Source of the DNA: Arthrobacter_H sp030452125
GTDB taxonomy: Bacteria; Actinomycetota; Actinomycetes; Actinomycetales; Micrococcaceae
Direction: 5' to 3' (one strand)
DNA: 64,000 nt
NCBI GenBank assembly: GCA_052379645.1
Contig: JBQSYU010000011.1
Positions 8,535 through 18,027 of the stretch are shown in pieces. A model generated the notes under the pieces. That model saw only the letters and a list, made by a program, of their open reading frames with translations, searched no databases and was not told where the DNA came from. Both the position numbers and the translations under genes were made by a program. Position 1 is the stretch's first letter. Every line of letters starts with the position of its first letter.

Positions 8535-11500
8535 GTGGATGCCGCGAACTTCAATCTGAAACGGAAATTTACAGAGGTGGCCGAGACCATGCGAAGAATC
8601 TCCATGTCGAAATTCCACACACAGCGCGGGCGCTTACTGGCACGTCGGGGTCTCTGGGCTCAAGCAGAGCGACTTTTCAGCACGGCGATCGAGGCTTCCG
8701 CCACCGCAGAGAATTACTATTATCTGGGCAACGCACAGTTTAACCTGGAGAAGTTCGCGCAGGCAACGGTGTCCACACAGCGCGCACTCGAGTTGGACTC
8801 ATCAAATCCCCTGTGGCATGTGCGACTCGGAGCGTTGTATGAACGCCTGGAGAAGTACTCCGAAGCCGTGGTTGCTTATGCCAATGTTCTTGAATTCGAT
8901 CCACAGAATGAGGGCTGGAAGAAGAGGCTCGACAGAGCGCGCGTTCTGGCCGCGGCCCCGCGGACTAGCAACCACACTCCACCAGGGCTCGCGTGCACGA
9001 CGTCTGAAGCAGCAATCTCACAATTAACACCAGCGATTCAATCCGTGCTGAAATCAGACGTGGCAGACACACGTTTGGCGCTCCTGTCGACTGCATCAGA
9101 TGCGGACCCAGAGAACCCGATTATTCACTTTCATCTGGCAATGGCACTGATTGATACAGGCTGTTTGAAACGTGCGATCGCCCATATGGAACGATCCCGA
9201 ACATTGGATCCAACCGATGAAGGGTTGGCCTTCCATCTAGGCTGGGCTTTGCGGCAAGATGGCCGCTCAGCTGACGCAGCTAAGTCCTTCGAAGACGGAA
9301 TACGGATTTCCAATGATCCAGTTGCGAAGAAGCTCGGTCCAGGAGTGTATTTTCATCGACAGGGGCTCTGGGAGCAGGCCGCAGAACTCTACGAAGACCA
9401 AGTCCTCTTGCTCCCCGACGCCGGTGACCTTCGTTACCGTGCCGGTCTCGCACGCGAGCGCTCTTATTGCTGGGAGGCTGCCGTAGAGCACCACTACGCA
9501 GCTTTAGTACGCGACCCCGAATCGCCAGGCCGTCACTTTCATCTGGGTATGGCAAAAGAAAGAAGCTCTGACCTCTATGGAGCAATAGACGCCTATCGTT
9601 CCGCGGTCAGGTTGGCCCCCCAGGTCAAAGAAAACTGGAGGTACCGCCTCGCTTATTGCCTCTATGCGGTGGGACAAACTTACGAGGCCCTCCAAGTCTT
9701 CCGGCAAATGAGTCCAGTCCAAAAGTCGTGTCAGCACGCCCCAACCTCCGAGTCGGCCCCATTACACACACCTTCGAAGTACGAAACTGAGCTGCAACAA
9801 GCAAGCTTGGATCATGCGTTGAGAACCCACCGAGTCGGCGAATTGTCCAAACGTGGAACAGCCCTGATGGAACAGGGCATGCTCCCCGACGCCATCACCG
9901 CGTTCGAAGCCGTAGTGCGCCAAGATGACAAGCAGGACAGCGAGCACTACTTTAAGCTAGCAGCGGCACAGCTCGCTTCCGGCGACGAAAAGGGCGCGCT
10001 GGAGACTTTCCTGAACGTTCAAGTGTTCCGACGCCCAGTTGATGTCGGAAATCATTCCTATTTTGACAAACCATGGCAATTACAAAACATGGAGTACGTC
10101 GAATTTTTGGAAGCGTACCAAATGGACGAGTCACACGTCGTCTTCGAGAGTTACCACGGCACGAAAATAGATTGCAATCCGGCGGCGATATACCGTCTGC
10201 TTCGCAATGATCCCGAATATATTCATCTACGTTTTACGTGGATTGTAAATAAATATTGCCAAGTACCTGTCGATGTCTCTAATGACCCCCGCGTCAGCCT
10301 GGTCAATCGTGGATCGCTCCTCTACCGTCGAGTCCTCGCAACCGCCAAATACCTAGTAACTAATGTGTCATTCCCTCAGTACTACGTTCGACGACCTGGA
10401 CAGAAATACCTCAATACTTGGCACGGCACGCCATTGAAGACTCTTGGAAAAGACCTCAGCTCAGGCTTTATGGACCACAGCAATATCGGCCGCAACGTGC
10501 TTCAGACCACGCATCTCCTCGCTCCGAATGAGCACACTCAAAATAGCCTCATCGTACGCAATGAAGTGGGTATTCTTTTCTCGGGAAAAATCGGACGAGT
10601 GGGCACGCCTCGCGTTGACCGGATGATGAATATCGATACTTCTCGTAGACGCGCTTTGTTTGCCGCTCTAGGTATAGCCGAAGACGGACGTAAGGTGGTC
10701 TTCTACGCTCCAACTTGGAGGGGCACGGGCCCGAAAAAGCGCTTCGATCGAGAAAAACTAGAAAGCGATCTCAGGGCATTGACGGACGTCGATGTCCATA
10801 TATTGTTTCGCGCCCACCACGCTACGGAACGATTGTTGAGGGGGATGAACATCGAAGACGTTTCCGTTATACCGCCGGAAATTGATTCCTATGACATTTT
10901 GGGGATTACCGATGTCTTGGTCACCGATTACTCCAGTATCTTTTTTGACTTCCTGAGCGCCAGCAAACCGATCGTCTTCTATGCTTACGATCTTGAAGAG
11001 TATGTCGCCGAACGTGGCTTGTACTTCTCCATGGATGATATGCCTGGCGAATTGGCCCGCAACATCACTGAACTGACGGCGTGTGTCAAGCGGGCCATGG
11101 ACAGTGGGATCGCAGACGAGCGGGAGCATCGGGACGCTCAGCGTATGTTCGCACCTATGGAAGATGGCATGGCAACGCAACGCGCGATCGACTTCTTCTT
11201 CGCAGAAGCAGAAGAATACACGGTCGACGCGCCCCGGAGCCCAAATCCACCGTTGCTTTTCAGGCACGACTTCCAACCTGGCCAGACTACCGATGCTCTT
11301 ATCACAAGAATCACCAAGCTCAACGCCGCCGGGCGCCCTGTCGTAGTCCTCTTTGATAAGTCAGAGATACGTGACAATAAATACCGGAAAATGGAGGTGG
11401 CCAGACTACCGGAGGATGTTCTTCGCGTGGCCCGGGCCGGCGCGCACGTCACTTCTCTTGAGGAACGGTGGAACATCAACCAGTACCGTCGCAGCCGTCG

Positions 11501-11774
11501 CTTTCTCGACGACGAGCAAGAGTCCATCTATAGGCAGGCTTATGAACGTGAATTCCGGCGCTGCCTCGGAACGCCCGTTCTATGCTCAGTCATACAGGTT
11601 TCAGACCTTGACCCGTTGGGGGTGCCGCTGCTTGGATCTCTTCGTGATCACGTCGGTACGCGCGAGCTAATGAGTGATGCGACCGTTAAAGCCGCCCGTG
11701 AGGAGCAACGCGCGCCCGTCAGTTGGTATGACAGCGTCAGGTCCTTCAGCCCTACTCCCCCATTGCCGCTATAG
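8535..11774 (+). CDS. TPR-array / CDP-glycerol glycerophosphotransferase fusion protein
   Basis: 1079-aa three-part protein. Residues ~28-480 are tetratricopeptide-like repeats (for example AENYYYLGNAQFNLEKFAQA, then NPLWHVRLGALYERLEKYSEA and similar units). Residues ~530-900 are a TagF/TagB-type core: TWHGTPLK near residue 627, APTWRG near 721 and VTDYSSIFFDF near 795; this fold transfers glycerol phosphate (or another polyol phosphate) from CDP-polyol to a growing teichoic chain at the inner membrane face. A C-terminal ~170-residue region has no family I recognise. Start at ATG 8535 (no strong Shine-Dalgarno; ATGs at 8589 and 8604 are alternatives). It is transcribed opposite to the rest of the locus. 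Acceptor and donor are unproven. Confidence 0.8.
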   Translation: MDAANFNLKRKFTEVAETMRRISMSKFHTQRGRLLARRGLWAQAERLFSTAIEASATAENYYYLGNAQFNLEKFAQATVSTQRALELDSSNPLWHVRLGALYERLEKYSEAVVAYANVLEFDPQNEGWKKRLDRARVLAAAPRTSNHTPPGLACTTSEAAISQLTPAIQSVLKSDVADTRLALLSTASDADPENPIIHFHLAMALIDTGCLKRAIAHMERSRTLDPTDEGLAFHLGWALRQDGRSADAAKSFEDGIRISNDPVAKKLGPGVYFHRQGLWEQAAELYEDQVLLLPDAGDLRYRAGLARERSYCWEAAVEHHYAALVRDPESPGRHFHLGMAKERSSDLYGAIDAYRSAVRLAPQVKENWRYRLAYCLYAVGQTYEALQVFRQMSPVQKSCQHAPTSESAPLHTPSKYETELQQASLDHALRTHRVGELSKRGTALMEQGMLPDAITAFEAVVRQDDKQDSEHYFKLAAAQLASGDEKGALETFLNVQVFRRPVDVGNHSYFDKPWQLQNMEYVEFLEAYQMDESHVVFESYHGTKIDCNPAAIYRLLRNDPEYIHLRFTWIVNKYCQVPVDVSNDPRVSLVNRGSLLYRRVLATAKYLVTNVSFPQYYVRRPGQKYLNTWHGTPLKTLGKDLSSGFMDHSNIGRNVLQTTHLLAPNEHTQNSLIVRNEVGILFSGKIGRVGTPRVDRMMNIDTSRRRALFAALGIAEDGRKVVFYAPTWRGTGPKKRFDREKLESDLRALTDVDVHILFRAHHATERLLRGMNIEDVSVIPPEIDSYDILGITDVLVTDYSSIFFDFLSASKPIVFYAYDLEEYVAERGLYFSMDDMPGELARNITELTACVKRAMDSGIADEREHRDAQRMFAPMEDGMATQRAIDFFFAEAEEYTVDAPRSPNPPLLFRHDFQPGQTTDALITRITKLNAAGRPVVVLFDKSEIRDNKYRKMEVARLPEDVLRVARAGAHVTSLEERWNINQYRRSRRFLDDEQESIYRQAYEREFRRCLGTPVLCSVIQVSDLDPLGVPLLGSLRDHVGTRELMSDATVKAAREEQRAPVSWYDSVRSFSPTPPLPL

Positions 11775-12126
11775 CTTTTCTGGAGTGGTCGAGTGAGTGT
11801 TTCAAGTGTTGGGTGCACTCGGTATTGCCTTTCGGAACCAGTGATACTGCCGGTGGGGCCAGCAGCTCTCGCCGACAGTTTCTCCTTTGGCCATGCTGGC
11901 ATCCCCAGGCATGTTCCGGCTGCCTTTCGCGACCCAGATGGCGTTGAGTGCAAGATGCGGTTAATGGTCGCATGCTAGTTCAAGAACTTGTTCTACCCGG
12001 GGGAGGGGGGGTGAACTTGGCCGGGTTTCGATTATGAACCGCTAAAAGAATCTATACTTTGTGGCCCCCAAGTAGCACTGAATATTGGCTTCCGTCGGCT
12101 CCACTTGTAGTGCGGTTGAGCACCAC
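11775..12126. other. Intergenic region, probably holding the left end of an IS21 element
   Basis: About 350 bp without a gene. The right part (from roughly 12060) contains GAGCACCA-type repeats similar to those beyond the istB at 18024-18773, so it probably represents the left end of that IS21, cut off from its genes by the insertion at 12127-16409. The last six bases (CACCAC, 12121-12126) are one copy of the target duplication. The left part shows nothing recognisable. Confidence 0.45.
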
Positions 12127-12283
12127 TGGCGAGTACGGGTTGATGGTACGGATGGTCCGTGCACTTGGTACCTGTTGTTTCGGCGAGGCGGTACCGGTCA
12201 GAAACAACACGAGCTGTTCCTGACCGGCGTCGGGCTCGGCACCGCCGCACCGTAGCGGCCACCTCGGTGCCGACGCGCAGCGG

Positions 12284-13051
12284 TTATTCCCAGTGGTCCC
12301 TCCGCGCGCGTTCCTCTTTGGCCTGGAGCCTACGCATGTCGACGGCGCCGAGGTTGATGGTCCTCGCTCGGCTGGCCAACCGGTTCACGATCGGGTCGGC
12401 GGCGACCTTGTCCGGCAGCGTCTCGACCCAGTAGGTGGGACCGGATTGGCTGGCGATGATGGTCGGGAGCCGCTGGTCCCTGTTGTCCAGGATCGTGAAC
12501 AGGTCGTTCGCTGCGGCCGCGTCGATGCCTATGGTCAAAAAGTCGTCAATCAGGAGAAGGTCAACGTCGCTGAGCTTGTTCAGCAGGGCCTGGTGGGCGA
12601 TCCGGTCGCCACTGGCAATGACCAGCTCGCGGGCCAACTCGTCCATCCGCGTGTAGTGGACACTGTGTTCGTTCAGGCAGGCCGCGATCCCTATCGCGCA
12701 CGCTATGTAGTTCTTGCCACCGCCGCTGGGCGAGACCAGCAACAGGTTCGTCGGGTCCGCGCCCCAGTCATGGACGGCATAGCGTTGCATCCGCACCTCG
12801 GTGAGCCCTCGTTCTGGCAGGTAGCGGATCTCTTCGATCGATGCGTGCGGGATCGGGAACCGTGCCTTGGCGATGAGTTTGTCGATGCGGGTGGCCCGCC
12901 GGGTCTCCAACGCCGAGGCCGCTGCGGTGAGGAACAGGTCCTCCGGGGTGCGGTGGTCGTTGCCGTCGTCTTTGAGGAGCTCCTCGAAGTGCAGGGCCAT
13001 CTGGGTTATGCGCAGAGCGCGGAACTTTTCGTAGTCAACGCTGGTGAACAT
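12284..13051 (-). CDS. istB: IstB-type transposition helper ATPase (IS-A)
   Basis: 255-aa AAA+ helper of IS21 transposition, starting at ATG 13051 with a GGGGGG/GGTAAC run upstream. Walker B LLLIDDF is intact. The Walker A loop reads SGGGKNY rather than the usual GxGKT/S, so the Thr/Ser that coordinates Mg2+ is Asn; ATPase activity is doubtful. The frame remains open upstream only because it runs into the IS110 end. Separated from its istA by the IS110 insertion. Confidence 0.85.
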   Translation of the reverse strand: MFTSVDYEKFRALRITQMALHFEELLKDDGNDHRTPEDLFLTAAASALETRRATRIDKLIAKARFPIPHASIEEIRYLPERGLTEVRMQRYAVHDWGADPTNLLLVSPSGGGKNYIACAIGIAACLNEHSVHYTRMDELARELVIASGDRIAHQALLNKLSDVDLLLIDDFLTIGIDAAAANDLFTILDNRDQRLPTIIASQSGPTYWVETLPDKVAADPIVNRLASRARTINLGAVDMRRLQAKEERARRDHWE

Positions 13052-13063
13052 CCCCCCGTTACC

Positions 13064-13325
13064 TTTTTTGTAGCCCCTAAATGAGCAAGTATTGGGGTTG
13101 CTGGCCTGTCGGCCCCGGCATTGATTCCTGCCCCCAGTCTTCAATGGTCCGGGGGGTGTTGTCACCGGGGTCCGATAGGCACCTAGGAAATCGCTAATAG
13201 GGGCCGGATGCAGACGGGGAACCACCGCCAATATCGACCGTAACATGGATGCCGAGCCTTGGAGCCGCAGGACAAACCAGCACCGTCCCACCCGTTGGAA
13301 ACCATGCTCCAAGGAAGGCAAGACG
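13064..13325 (+). ncRNA. Candidate IS110 bridge-RNA region (noncoding left end)
   Basis: IS110-group elements encode a structured guide (bridge) RNA in the noncoding end upstream of the recombinase gene. Here that end is 262 bp. It contains a strong hairpin: CCCCGG (13113-13118) plus CATTGA (13119-13124) pair with TCAATG (13141-13146) and CCGGGG (13149-13154), leaving a 16-base internal loop, the kind of stem with a large loop expected for a binding loop. Exact RNA ends and donor/target guides are not assigned. Confidence 0.45.
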
Positions 13326-14525
13326 ATGATCCCCGAACACGAAACCGTCGATGTTTTCATCGGCGTCGACGTCGGAAAATCCAACCACCACGCCTTCGCT
13401 CTGGACCGGGCAGGCAAGAAACTCCTGGACAAGGCCCTCCCCCAGGACGAGGCCAAGCTCAAGGCCATCATCACCTCACTGTCCCGCCATGGCCGGGCAC
13501 TGTTAGTCGTGGACCAGCCCGCGACCATCGGTGCCCTGCCCGTCGCGGTGGCCCAGGCCGCCGGGATCATGGTGGGTTACCTGCCCGGACTGGCGATGCG
13601 CCGCATCGCGGACTTACATCCCGGGGAAGCCAAAACCGATGCGCGCGACGCGTACATCATCGCCGAAGCCGCCCGCACCATGCCGCACACGCTGCGCTCG
13701 ATCCAGGTCGCAGACGAAGAGGTCGCCGAGCTGGCGATGCTCTGCGGTTTCGATGACGACCTGGCCAAGCAGGCCACCGCGACCAGCAACCGGATCCGCG
13801 GCCTGTTGACCCAGATCCACCCCGCCTTGGAACGGGTTATCGGCGTACATCTGGACCACCAGGCGATGCCCGAGCTGTTGGCGAAATACCCGAATCCTGC
13901 AGCCTTGCGCAAGGCCGGTAAGGCCAGGGTCGAGGCCCTGTTGCGCAAGCACGCCCCACGGGCCGGGAAGCGCTGGGCCGCCGAGGTGTTCGCCGCCTTG
14001 GACGAGCAGACCGTCGTGGTCTCGGGTACCAACGCGGCCGGCATCGTGCTGCCCCAGCTGGCCCGTTCGCTGGTCCAGACCCGGACTGCCCGCACCGAGG
14101 TCCTGGCCCAGGTCGAGCTACTCGTGGAGGCCCACCCTCTTCACATCCTCCTGACGTCCCTACCGGCGGTCGGCGTCAGGACCGAGGCCAGGATCCTCAC
14201 CGAGGTCGTTGGCAAAGACTTCCAGACCGCCGGAGACCTCGCCTCCTACGCCGGGCTGGCCCCGGTCACGTGGCGCTCGGGCACCTCGATCCGCGGGGAC
14301 CACCCCTCGCGCAAGGGCAACAAGGTCCTCAAACGGGCCCTGTTTCTATCCGCGTTCGCCTCGCTGCACGACCCGATATCGAGGACCTACTACGACCGCA
14401 AACGCGCCGAGGGAAAGAAACACAACCAGGCCCTCATCGCCCTGGCCAGACGACGCTGCAACGTCCTGTTCGCAATGCTCCGCGACGGAACCATCTACCA
14501 GAAACACGTGGCCTTGGCAGCCTGA
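13326..14525 (+). CDS. IS110-family transposase (DEDD recombinase), intact
   Basis: 399-aa recombinase with the N-terminal RuvC-like DEDD domain (GVDVGKSNHHAF, then KTDARDAYIIAEAART) and the C-terminal Transposase_20 domain (LTSLPAVGVRTEARILTEV...FASYAGLAP-type region with serine). ATG at 13326 has GGAAGG upstream; an earlier in-frame ATG at 13245 lies within the structured noncoding end and lacks homology. No frameshift or internal stop, unlike nearly all other transposases in the window. Confidence 0.93.
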   Translation: MIPEHETVDVFIGVDVGKSNHHAFALDRAGKKLLDKALPQDEAKLKAIITSLSRHGRALLVVDQPATIGALPVAVAQAAGIMVGYLPGLAMRRIADLHPGEAKTDARDAYIIAEAARTMPHTLRSIQVADEEVAELAMLCGFDDDLAKQATATSNRIRGLLTQIHPALERVIGVHLDHQAMPELLAKYPNPAALRKAGKARVEALLRKHAPRAGKRWAAEVFAALDEQTVVVSGTNAAGIVLPQLARSLVQTRTARTEVLAQVELLVEAHPLHILLTSLPAVGVRTEARILTEVVGKDFQTAGDLASYAGLAPVTWRSGTSIRGDHPSRKGNKVLKRALFLSAFASLHDPISRTYYDRKRAEGKKHNQALIALARRRCNVLFAMLRDGTIYQKHVALAA

Positions 14526-14665
14526 AACCCGCAATCCACCGCCGCGCACCAGGAGCATCCGTCCCAATCACCCGGCCGGCATCGCCATGTCCGAAAATTC
14601 TCGCAACGATTATTCAGGTCTTTCCGGCTCGACCCTTGACGAAGCAGATAGGGGCACCCCCCCCC

Positions 14666-16263
14666 TTACCGCCCGTCGCGGTAGTATTCGGCGCCACGGA
14701 CGAACACATCGTCGCGTCCGCCGGGACCGGCGGTGGCCTTCTTGGTGGTCGAGGCCGCGGGCCGCGGTGACTGGACCCGTTGGGCCTCGCTGTTCAACGA
14801 GGCCATCAACCGCTTCAGAGTGGTGTATCTGGGGTACCCGTGCTGGTTGAGCACCTGCTGGCAGGCCGCTTCCAGCCGCTGCCTGTTTTACTTCCCCAAC
14901 CCCATCAGGATGTTCTGGCAGTCCAGGTAGGCCTGGACCTCGATCTTCGGGCGTACCAGGATCGCCTCGATCACCGTGACCGTCGCGGGACCGAACGGCC
15001 GGGACCGAACGGCCGGGCCCGGTCCAGGAACCACTTGGCCGACCAGAGACCGTCCATGTCCTGGTGGTGCTTGGGCACGTGCTCGGCCAAGGTCGAATAC
15101 TGACCCTTGCGCCCGTGCTTGCGCGGGTGTTCGCAGGCCACGGATTCACCGTCGAAGACCGTGACCTTCGCCGCCGTCAGCCTCACCTTCAGGATCCGGC
15201 CCGCCAAGCCGTAGGGAACCGAATAGTGCTGGTAACTCGCGGTGACGTGGTAGTTTTTCGCGGCCTTGAGCTGCTTCCATTCAACGGACTCGAATCGATC
15301 ATCCGGCAGGGGTTGCAGCAGGTGCGCTTCCTCCACGGTGAACCGCTCGGCCCTGGTCGAGCCGTCCGCGCGCTCGATGCGCTCGTTGATGTCGACCACC
15401 CGCTCGTCGACGGCGGCATTCAACTCCACCAGGGTCCTCCAGAGCTCCTCATTCAGGTAGCCCAGGATCCTCTTATTGGCCACGTTCACCGCCGACTCGG
15501 CAGCGGCCTTGTGACGGGGACGCTTCGGGCGAGCCGGAACGACCGCCGACCCGTAGTGCTTGGCCAATTGCCGGTACCTGGCATTGACGACACGGGCGCT
15601 GTCGTCCTTGCTGGGCCAGTTGGTGGCGGTCGCCGCGTTGTCCGGGACCACGATCTGGGTGGTCCCGCCGAAGGCCTCGAAGGCCTGGACGTGGGCGCTG
15701 TTCCAAGCATCTTGCTTCATGTCGGTGAAGGCCCGGCAGAACACCATCCCCGAATACGGCAGCACAGCGACGAAGAGGTACGCCGTGGCGACCTCCCCGG
15801 TGATCTCGTCGCTGATCGCCAGCGTGTCCCCGGCCCAGTTCACCAGCATCGCCCGCCCCGGTTAATGATGAAGCGTCGCCACCACGTCATTGACCGCGGC
15901 GTAGTCGTTGAACAGCTGGCAGAACTGGGTATACCCGTACTTCTTCCCCTGCACTGCCGGTGCCTGGATGTACCGGTGCCAGCTCTGCTGGAGGGTGTAG
16001 TGCCGTTTGGCCTTCATCGACTTCACAATGGAGGCGAAGTCCGGTTGCACGAAACCCGCGGAGACGTTCTTCCTGCCATCGGGGAACGATTCCGCCAACT
16101 CGTCCCGGGTCAATGCCGCCGCCTGCCCCGCGGTGATCCCCCGTTCCTTGACAGCCCGGCTCACCGCGGAAACCTCGCGGCGTGAGCAACCCACGATTTC
16201 GACAATCTCGCTATAGCTTCGGCGCTCGAGCACCAAAGCCAGGATCGAACTGTAATCGGCCAT
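14666..16263 (-). pseudogene. istA: istA of IS-A, broken by a stop and a 14-bp duplication
   Basis: IS21-type DDE transposase. Start ATG 16263 (MADYSSILALVLERRSYSEI, HTH region), DDE segments WAGDTLAI, VVPDNAAT and AAAESAVN. Two lesions: an in-frame TAA at 15862-15864 between TLHH and PGRAML (one substitution, probably GAA to TAA), and a tandem duplication of GGGACCGAACGGCC near 14990-15017 that shifts the frame; the true C-terminus (ending AEYYRDGR) continues in another frame to 14666. Confidence 0.85.
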
Positions 16264-16423
16264 CAAAGGCCTCCTCCGACGAAGAGGCAGCGCGGGATGC
16301 GCCGCCCGATCCCTCAGGAGACCACGGATCAAGTCCCAGCGGTACCGCCTAGCCGAAATGAGCAGTACCACCTACCCGGACTGGGAGTACCCGAAACCCG
16401 TACTCGCCACACCACCTGAAAAG

Positions 16424-16460
16424 CTCCTTCCACCATGTGATGGCCACGTGGTGGAAGGAG
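16424..16460 (+). repeat. Strong hairpin just upstream of istA (IS-B)
   Basis: CTCCTTCCACCA (16424-16435) pairs perfectly with TGGTGGAAGGAG (16449-16460); three more pairs follow inside. The right arm includes GGAAGGAG, a Shine-Dalgarno-like run eight bases before the istA ATG at 16469, so the hairpin could hide the ribosome site and silence read-through translation from outside the element. Confidence 0.6.
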
Positions 16461-16468
16461 TACCGGTA

Positions 16469-18027
16469 ATGGTACGGAAGATCAAAGCGAAGCTGGTTTT
16501 GCAGCTGCGTAATCAAAGCCTGTCGAGACGGGCAATTGAATCCGCCCACGGGATATCCAGGCACAGCATTCAGGCAGTCCTCGATGCGGCGGAGCTGGCA
16601 GGTCTGGGTTGGGATGACGTCGCCGAGCTGTCGGAGGCCGAGGTGTATTCGGCGTTGTTTCCCGGCCGCGGGGTCCGCGAGAGCGTATTCGAGCACCCGG
16701 ACTGGGCCCGGGTGCACACCGAGCTGGCACGGGTCGGGGTGACGTTGAAGCTGCTGCATCAGGAGTATGTCGAAGCATCTTCTCGCGCAGGGCAGGCGGT
16801 GATGAGTTATGACCGGTTCTGCCAGCTCTATGGCGAGCACGCCGCCTTGAGCGGGGCCTCGTCCCGGGTTGGTCACAAGGCCGGACGCAGCATCGAGATC
16901 GACTGGTCGGGCCCACGATGGCCCTGCTGGATCCGACGACGGGTGAGCTTTCGAAGGTGTATTTATTCGGCGCCTGTTTGCCCTTCAGTAGGTATGCGTT
17001 CGTGGAAGGGAGCCTGGATATGCGGCAGCAGTCGTGGCTGCGGGCCCATGTGGCGATGTTCACCTTCTTCGGCGGCAGCGTCCCGCGTCTGGTGCCCGAC
17101 GACAACCTGAAGACCGGGGTGATCTCCCACCCCCGCGAGGGAGAGGTCATTCTCAACGACGCCTACCGTGAGATGGCCGCGCACTATTCTGCCGCCGTGC
17201 TGCCAGGCAGAGTGCGCAGGCCAAAGGACAAGGCAAGCGTCGAGAACACGGTCTTCCACATCGCGACCTGGGTCATCGCCGGGTTCAGGCACGAACAGTT
17301 CACTTCTTTGGCGCAGTTGCGCGGACGGATCCGGGAGCAAATCGACGCCTATAACCGCCAACCGTTCCAGAAACGGGAAGGGTCTCGGTGGAGCGTTTTC
17401 ACCATCGAGGAGCTGCCGCTACTGCAACCGCTGCCGGCAGTTCCATTCGAGATCAGCACCTGGACGTATAAGCGCAAGGTGGGAAAGAACGCCCACGTAG
17501 TCTGGGCAAGGAACTTCTACTCCGTGCCCTTCAGCCAAATAGGCGGCCATGTTGATCTTCGTGTCACGGAAACGACGGGGGAGATCTACCGAGGTGATGA
17601 ACGCCTGACCAGCCACCTGCTGCTGCCGGCGACGACCGTGAATCAGTATCCGACGAATGAGGCCGACCTTCCCGAAGGGCGCAGTTTCCAGGCCTGGGAC
17701 CGGGCGCGGATCCAGGACTGGGCAACCCGGATGGGACCGGCGACCGTCACGGTGATCGAGAAGAACTTCGAATCCGCCAGCATCGAGGAGGCAGGTTATG
17801 ACCCCGCGCTGGCAGTGCTGCGCCTATCGCGGCGTTTCTCTCCAGCCCGGGTCGAAGCCGCCAGCGCGCTGGCGCTGAAGGGGCCAATCCGCTCTCCGCG
17901 CTATGCGCACCTGCGTCCGATCCTCGATACCGGGCAGGACAAGACCGGCCACGTCCCCCTGGAGCCTGAGGGCGATGATGGCGGATACGTCCGCGGCGGC
18001 GCCTACTACTCCGGAGGGAACCGTTGA
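16469..18027 (+). pseudogene. istA: istA of IS-B, single frameshift
   Basis: IS21-type transposase starting at ATG 16469 (MVRKIKAKLVLQLRNQ). The protein is continuous to RSIEIDWSGP and then resumes one frame over at TMALLDPTTGELSKVYLF; one base appears lost around 16910-16916. The remainder through YVRGGAYYSGGNR is undisturbed. The stop overlaps the istB start by 4 bp. Confidence 0.85.

Larger units (their letters stand above)
13064..14670 (+). mobile_element. IS110-family element nested between istA and istB of IS-A
   Basis: TTACC occurs at both junctions (13059-13063 and 14666-14670), and removing the segment rejoins the istA stop region to the CCCCCCG before the istB ATG. That fits an IS110-type recombination at a short shared core. 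The element is about 1.6 kb: a 262-bp noncoding left end, a transposase of 399 codons and a short right end. It appears the youngest and most intact element here. Confidence 0.85.
12127..16409 (-). mobile_element. IS21-type element (IS-A) carrying an IS110 insertion
   Basis: The ends are matching inverted repeats: TGGCGAGTACGGGTT at 12127-12141 and its complement at 16395-16409, with similarity continuing inward for about 70 bp. The six bases CACCAC flank both ends (12121-12126, 16410-16415) as a target duplication. Without the nested IS110 (about 1.6 kb) the element is about 2.68 kb, normal for IS21. It encodes istA (broken) and istB on the minus strand and sits about 60 bp upstream of another IS21 istA, that is, inside that element's leader. 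Confidence 0.85.

Noticed and set aside
12284..13570. Single 428-codon IstB-like protein
   Set aside because: The part above 13051 derives from the IS110 end and has no IstB homology; the ATG at 13051 with a ribosome site is the gene start.
15064..16185. 373-codon open frame on the plus strand
   Set aside because: Antisense to istA of IS-A; composition of a shadow frame.
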